Source: Methylobacterium sp. UNC378MF
GTDB lineage: Bacteria > Pseudomonadota > Alphaproteobacteria > Rhizobiales > Beijerinckiaceae
Direction of reading: 5' to 3'
NCBI RefSeq assembly: GCF_900103195.1
Contig: NZ_FMWU01000027.1
Location: forward strand, 1 to 64,000
DNA: 64,000 nt
The stretch's first letter is position 1; every line of letters begins with the position of its first letter. Shown here piece after piece: positions 61,547 to 64,000 of this stretch. The notes beneath the pieces are model-generated. The model was not told the origin of the DNA. It made no database searches and worked only from the letters and a program-made list of their open reading frames with translations. The position numbers and the translations under genes were made by a program.

Positions 61547-62038
61547 TTACAAGCGGCCACCGGAGCTGTCACCTGAGGAGATACCGTCGATGACCTCGAG
61601 GAGTTCGCGCACCTGATCGAGATCGGTCACCAGCCCGACGAGGTCGTCCGCCAGGGTGTCGTGGACGGCCTGCGCGGCGGCGGGGAACTCCTCCAGCACG
61701 CGGCGCATCAGCATCGGGGTGATCCGCATCACCGCGGCACTCCCCTCGGCCCGGGCCTCGGTCGGCCGTGTGCCGCGCACGAACAGGGCGAGCTGGCCGA
61801 TCAGCGCGGAGCGCCCGGCCCGCACCGTCTCGGCTCCGGGGACCCGGGGCGCGAGCCGGATCGTCCCCGCCATCACCACGAAGCCGCCATCGGCCGGATC
61901 GCCGCGCGCGAACAGCAGGTCGCCGTCCGCGAGATCGCGCCGCTCCGCCGCGAAGGTCAGCAGACGGAGGGCGTCGCGGTCGAGAAAGCCGAACAGCGGT
62001 GCGGCCGCGAGGATCGCGATGTCGTCGTCGAGCCCCAA
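61547..62038 (-). CDS. Cyclic-nucleotide-binding-domain protein
   Basis: A 163-aa protein consisting of a Crp-like cNMP-binding domain: LAAAPLFGFLDRDALRLLTF, DGDLLFARGDPADGGFVVMA, GTIRLAPRVPG and GRSALIGQLALFVRGTRPTE, the last being the phosphate-binding cassette with Arg (in place of RTA). No DNA-binding domain follows; the C-terminus is a short helix. It may be a small regulatory or signalling protein that binds cAMP/cGMP; this is inferred only. It starts 65 bases from the response-regulator gene end on the same strand. Confidence 0.82.
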   Translation of the reverse strand: MGLDDDIAILAAAPLFGFLDRDALRLLTFAAERRDLADGDLLFARGDPADGGFVVMAGTIRLAPRVPGAETVRAGRSALIGQLALFVRGTRPTEARAEGSAAVMRITPMLMRRVLEEFPAAAQAVHDTLADDLVGLVTDLDQVRELLEVIDGISSGDSSGGRL

Positions 62039-62103
62039 GAACGCCTCACCACCCTGCGCATACGCGAACCCGCCGGATCGCCTACACGTAAAGCTTCAAT
62101 TCG

Positions 62104-62790
62104 TCAGGGCAGCAACTTGTATCCGCCGCCCTCCGTCACGAGGATGGCGGCGGTGGCGGGATTCGGTTCGATCTTCTGGCGCAGCCGGTAGATATGCGTC
62201 TCCAGTGTGTGCGTGGTCACCTGGGCGTTGTAGCCCCAGACCTCGGCCAGCAGGGTGTCGCGGTTCACCACGGCGCGGCCCGCCCGGTAGAGGAAACGCA
62301 GGATCGCGGTCTCCTTCTCGGTCAGCTTGAGCTTCGAGCCGCGCTCGCCGACGAGCAGCTTGGCCCCCGGCTTGAACGTGTAGGGACCGATCTGGAACAC
62401 CGCGTCCTCGGAGGCCTCGTGGCTGCGCAGATGCGCGCGGATCCGGGCCAGCAGGATACCGAACTTGAACGGCTTGGTGACGTAGTCGTTGGCGCCGGCT
62501 TCCAGCCCCTCGACATGGTCCGCCTCGGAATCCTGGGCGGTGAGCATGATGACCGGGCCGCGGAAGCCGCCGGCGCGCATCCGGCGCACGGCCTCGCGCC
62601 CGTCGAGGTCCGGCAGACCGACATCCATCACCGCGAGGTCGATGCGCTCGGCGGCCACTCGCCGGATCGCGTCCACGGCGTTCGCCTCGGTGAAAACCGT
62701 GAATTCGTCGCAGAGATCGAGCTGTTCGGTCAGGGTATCGCGCAGGATCGCGTCGTCGTCGCAGATCAGCAGGCGGTAGGCGTTCGGCAT
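62104..62790 (-). CDS. OmpR/PhoB-type response regulator
   Basis: A 228-aa regulator. The receiver has D11-D13, phosphoacceptor Asp56 in VMDVGLPDLDG, Thr in LTAQDSEAD and Lys in YVTKPFKFGI. The winged-helix DNA-binding domain includes LKLTEKETAILRFLYRAGRA, VVNRDTLLAEVWGYN and THTLETHIYRLRQKIE, ending VTEGGGYKLL. It resembles the alphaproteobacterial regulators that lie next to L,D-transpeptidase genes. The kinase is not in the window. Start MPNAYRLLICDDD at 62790. Confidence 0.9.
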   Translation of the reverse strand: MPNAYRLLICDDDAILRDTLTEQLDLCDEFTVFTEANAVDAIRRVAAERIDLAVMDVGLPDLDGREAVRRMRAGGFRGPVIMLTAQDSEADHVEGLEAGANDYVTKPFKFGILLARIRAHLRSHEASEDAVFQIGPYTFKPGAKLLVGERGSKLKLTEKETAILRFLYRAGRAVVNRDTLLAEVWGYNAQVTTHTLETHIYRLRQKIEPNPATAAILVTEGGGYKLLP

Positions 62791-63171
62791 CGTCCGGGGC
62801 CCCAGTGCGTGCTGCGGGAGGGGCGATGGGCCGCCTGTCGGGTGCAGCATGCGATCATGTCGGATCTCGGCAGGATCGCGCGACGATCCTACCCAGGCTT
62901 GTGTTTCCGCATCCTTTCGCCGACGCGACAAGCACGCCGGCCAGCGGGTTGCGGGATCGAGGCGCGCCAATCCGGGATGGCGGGTTCGGTCCCGCGGCGA
63001 GGCGGGGGGCTGGCACCTTCCCGAATCCCGGCTCGGCGGCCCAGGTTCGACCAAGAGATAGGGCGCGCTTTGTGGCCGGAAGTTGCCTTGCGCGCAATTT
63101 TTCACCGCTTCGAAGTAGGGATCTCGGGCATAAGGCCCACCGGACCGGACGGATTCGGGAGAACGGACATC
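62791..63171. other. Divergent intergenic region
   Basis: About 380 bases between the response regulator and the L,D-transpeptidase gene, probably holding both promoters. It includes an AT-rich spot around 63095-63125. No gene, repeat or clear box is recognised. Frames open over the whole region on the plus strand lack conservation. Confidence 0.4.
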
Positions 63172-63729
63172 ATGCGGCGGCCGAGTAGGGGACCCGTCCG
63201 TCTGACCCTGGGGGAGATCCGCGTGCGGGCGCTGGTCACCGACCGCCGGCGCGGTCAGCTCCTCGTCGGCCCGGCCGTGATCCCCTGCGCCCTCGGATCC
63301 GGCGGCATGGTCTGCGACAAGCGCGAGGGCGACGGCGGCTCGCCGCGCGGCCGCTTCCGCCTGCGCGGCGGCGCCTACCGGCCCGACCATCTCGGGATCC
63401 GGCCGCGCACGGCGCTGTCCCTGCGGGCCACCCGGCCCGATGACGGCTGGTGCGACGATCACCGGGACCGCCGCTACAACCGGCCGATCCGCCTGCCGGC
63501 GCCGGGCGTCAGCGCCGAATCGATGTGGCGCGGCGACGGGCTCTATGACGTGGTGATCGACCTCGACTACAATCGCGGCCCGATCCGGAAGGGGCGGGGC
63601 TCGGCGATCTTCCTGCACATCGCCCGGGATGGCTACCGACCCACGGAGGGCTGCGTCGCGCTGGCCCGAGCCGACCTGCTGCGGCTGCTCCGCCGCCTCG
63701 GGCCGCGGACACATCTGCGGATCGGCTGA
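63172..63729 (+). CDS. L,D-transpeptidase (YkuD domain) family protein
   Basis: A 185-aa protein with the YkuD catalytic motif: SAIFLHIARDGYRPTEGCVA, in which the His and the Cys-containing GC box (C nucleophile) are preserved. Preceding elements are ALGSGGMVCDKREGDGGSPR and GRFRLRGGAYRPDHLG. No obvious signal peptide (it starts MRRPSRGPVRLTLGEIRVRA), so it could be cytoplasmic or exported by an unusual route. The short family covers peptidoglycan cross-linkers and related cysteine hydrolases. Start at 63172; an upstream open frame is not conserved. It converges on the YggS gene. Confidence 0.87.
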   Translation: MRRPSRGPVRLTLGEIRVRALVTDRRRGQLLVGPAVIPCALGSGGMVCDKREGDGGSPRGRFRLRGGAYRPDHLGIRPRTALSLRATRPDDGWCDDHRDRRYNRPIRLPAPGVSAESMWRGDGLYDVVIDLDYNRGPIRKGRGSAIFLHIARDGYRPTEGCVALARADLLRLLRRLGPRTHLRIG

Positions 63730-63732
63730 GGC

Positions 63733-64000
63733 TCACGCCTTCCGGGTCCGGGCTCCGAAGATCGCGGTCCCGACCCGGACATGGGTGGCGCCGAGCTGGA
63801 TCGCCGCCGGGAAATCCGCGCTCATCCCCATGGAGAGGATCGGCAGGTTGTGCGCCTTCGCCAGCCGGGCCAGCAGGGCGAAATGCGCGGAGGGCGGATC
63901 CTCGGCCGGGGGGATGCACATCAGGCCCTGAATCGCGAGCCCATGGGTCTCGCGGCACTCGGAAAGCAGGGTCTCGAGCTGGTCCGGCAGGACCCCGCCC
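63733..64000 (-). CDS. YggS family PLP-dependent protein (partial; 5' end beyond window)
   Basis: The visible 88 codons are the C-terminal part of a YggS/PROSC pyridoxal-phosphate homeostasis protein. The segment ETHGLAIQGLMCIPPAE (family GLM.I), LILSMGMSADFPAAIQLGAT-like LPILSMGMSADFPAAIQLGA (the conserved SMGMSxD motif), and VRVGTAIFGAR (family VRIGTAIFGxR) identify it. The start lies outside the window. The protein binds PLP and helps vitamin B6 and amino-acid balance. Confidence 0.93.
   Translation of the reverse strand, partial: GGVLPDQLETLLSECRETHGLAIQGLMCIPPAEDPPSAHFALLARLAKAHNLPILSMGMSADFPAAIQLGATHVRVGTAIFGARTRKA

Noticed and set aside
59750..61576. Plus-strand frame of 608 aa opposite dapD and the hydrolase
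   Set aside because: No family motifs; dapD and hydrolase motifs are clear on the minus strand.

Overview
The window is GC-rich, densely packed bacterial chromosome. It most resembles a Methylobacterium/Methylorubrum-type alphaproteobacterium (order Hyphomicrobiales). This is an inference from a 557-aa formate-tetrahydrofolate ligase typical of methylotrophs, a PetP/PetR-like regulator pair, a replication-segregation block mnmG-rsmG-parA-parB with parS sites, holA and lptE, and Rhizobiales-type palindromic intergenic repeats. No rRNA, tRNA, CRISPR array, prophage or intact insertion sequence was seen.

Layout. (1) 1-7,100: the end of a siderophore-type non-ribosomal peptide synthetase locus (one partial and one complete terminal module with thioesterase), facing a TonB-dependent siderophore receptor. 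(2) 7,100-11,300: an accessory stretch with a decayed Tat-secreted amidohydrolase, small proteins, a MarR-GNAT fusion and an AraC regulator. (3) 11,500-17,400: a six-gene minus-strand operon that combines a polar-amino-acid-type ABC importer with an MmgE/PrpD protein and an NtaA/SnaA-type flavin monooxygenase, preceded by a broken nikR. (4) 18,190-22,160: a second siderophore receptor with a PepSY membrane protein. (5) 22,700-38,500: mostly conserved metabolism and regulation (VOC protein, hydratase, PetR/PetP, 8-oxoguanine deaminase, FtfL, TPR protein, ETF-QO, uracil-DNA glycosylase, zinc protease, ABC-F). Intergenic palindromic repeats are concentrated here. (6) 38,560-55,100: the chromosome-maintenance neighbourhood. 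mnmE and mnmG are on opposite strands and separated by about 8 kb of cargo (class A beta-lactamase, YbaK, PanC, porin, degenerate EAL protein, MipA/OmpV, HMA protein). One near-perfect and one perfect parS lie about 10 kb apart. A decayed intradiol dioxygenase sits between parB and holA. (7) 55,300-64,000: AEC transporter, third siderophore receptor with a candidate Irr box, PAP2 phosphatase, frameshifted alpha/beta hydrolase, dapD, cNMP-binding protein, response regulator, L,D-transpeptidase and a partial YggS.

Themes. Iron acquisition is heavily represented: an NRPS predicted to load aspartate, three TonB receptors and a PepSY protein. Four genes are visibly decaying (amidohydrolase, nikR, intradiol dioxygenase, alpha/beta hydrolase), each recognised from family motifs split between frames. 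The most interesting hypothesis is that the transporter-MmgE/PrpD-monooxygenase operon takes up and breaks down an aminopolycarboxylate or metallophore-like compound. This rests on family analogies and is untested.
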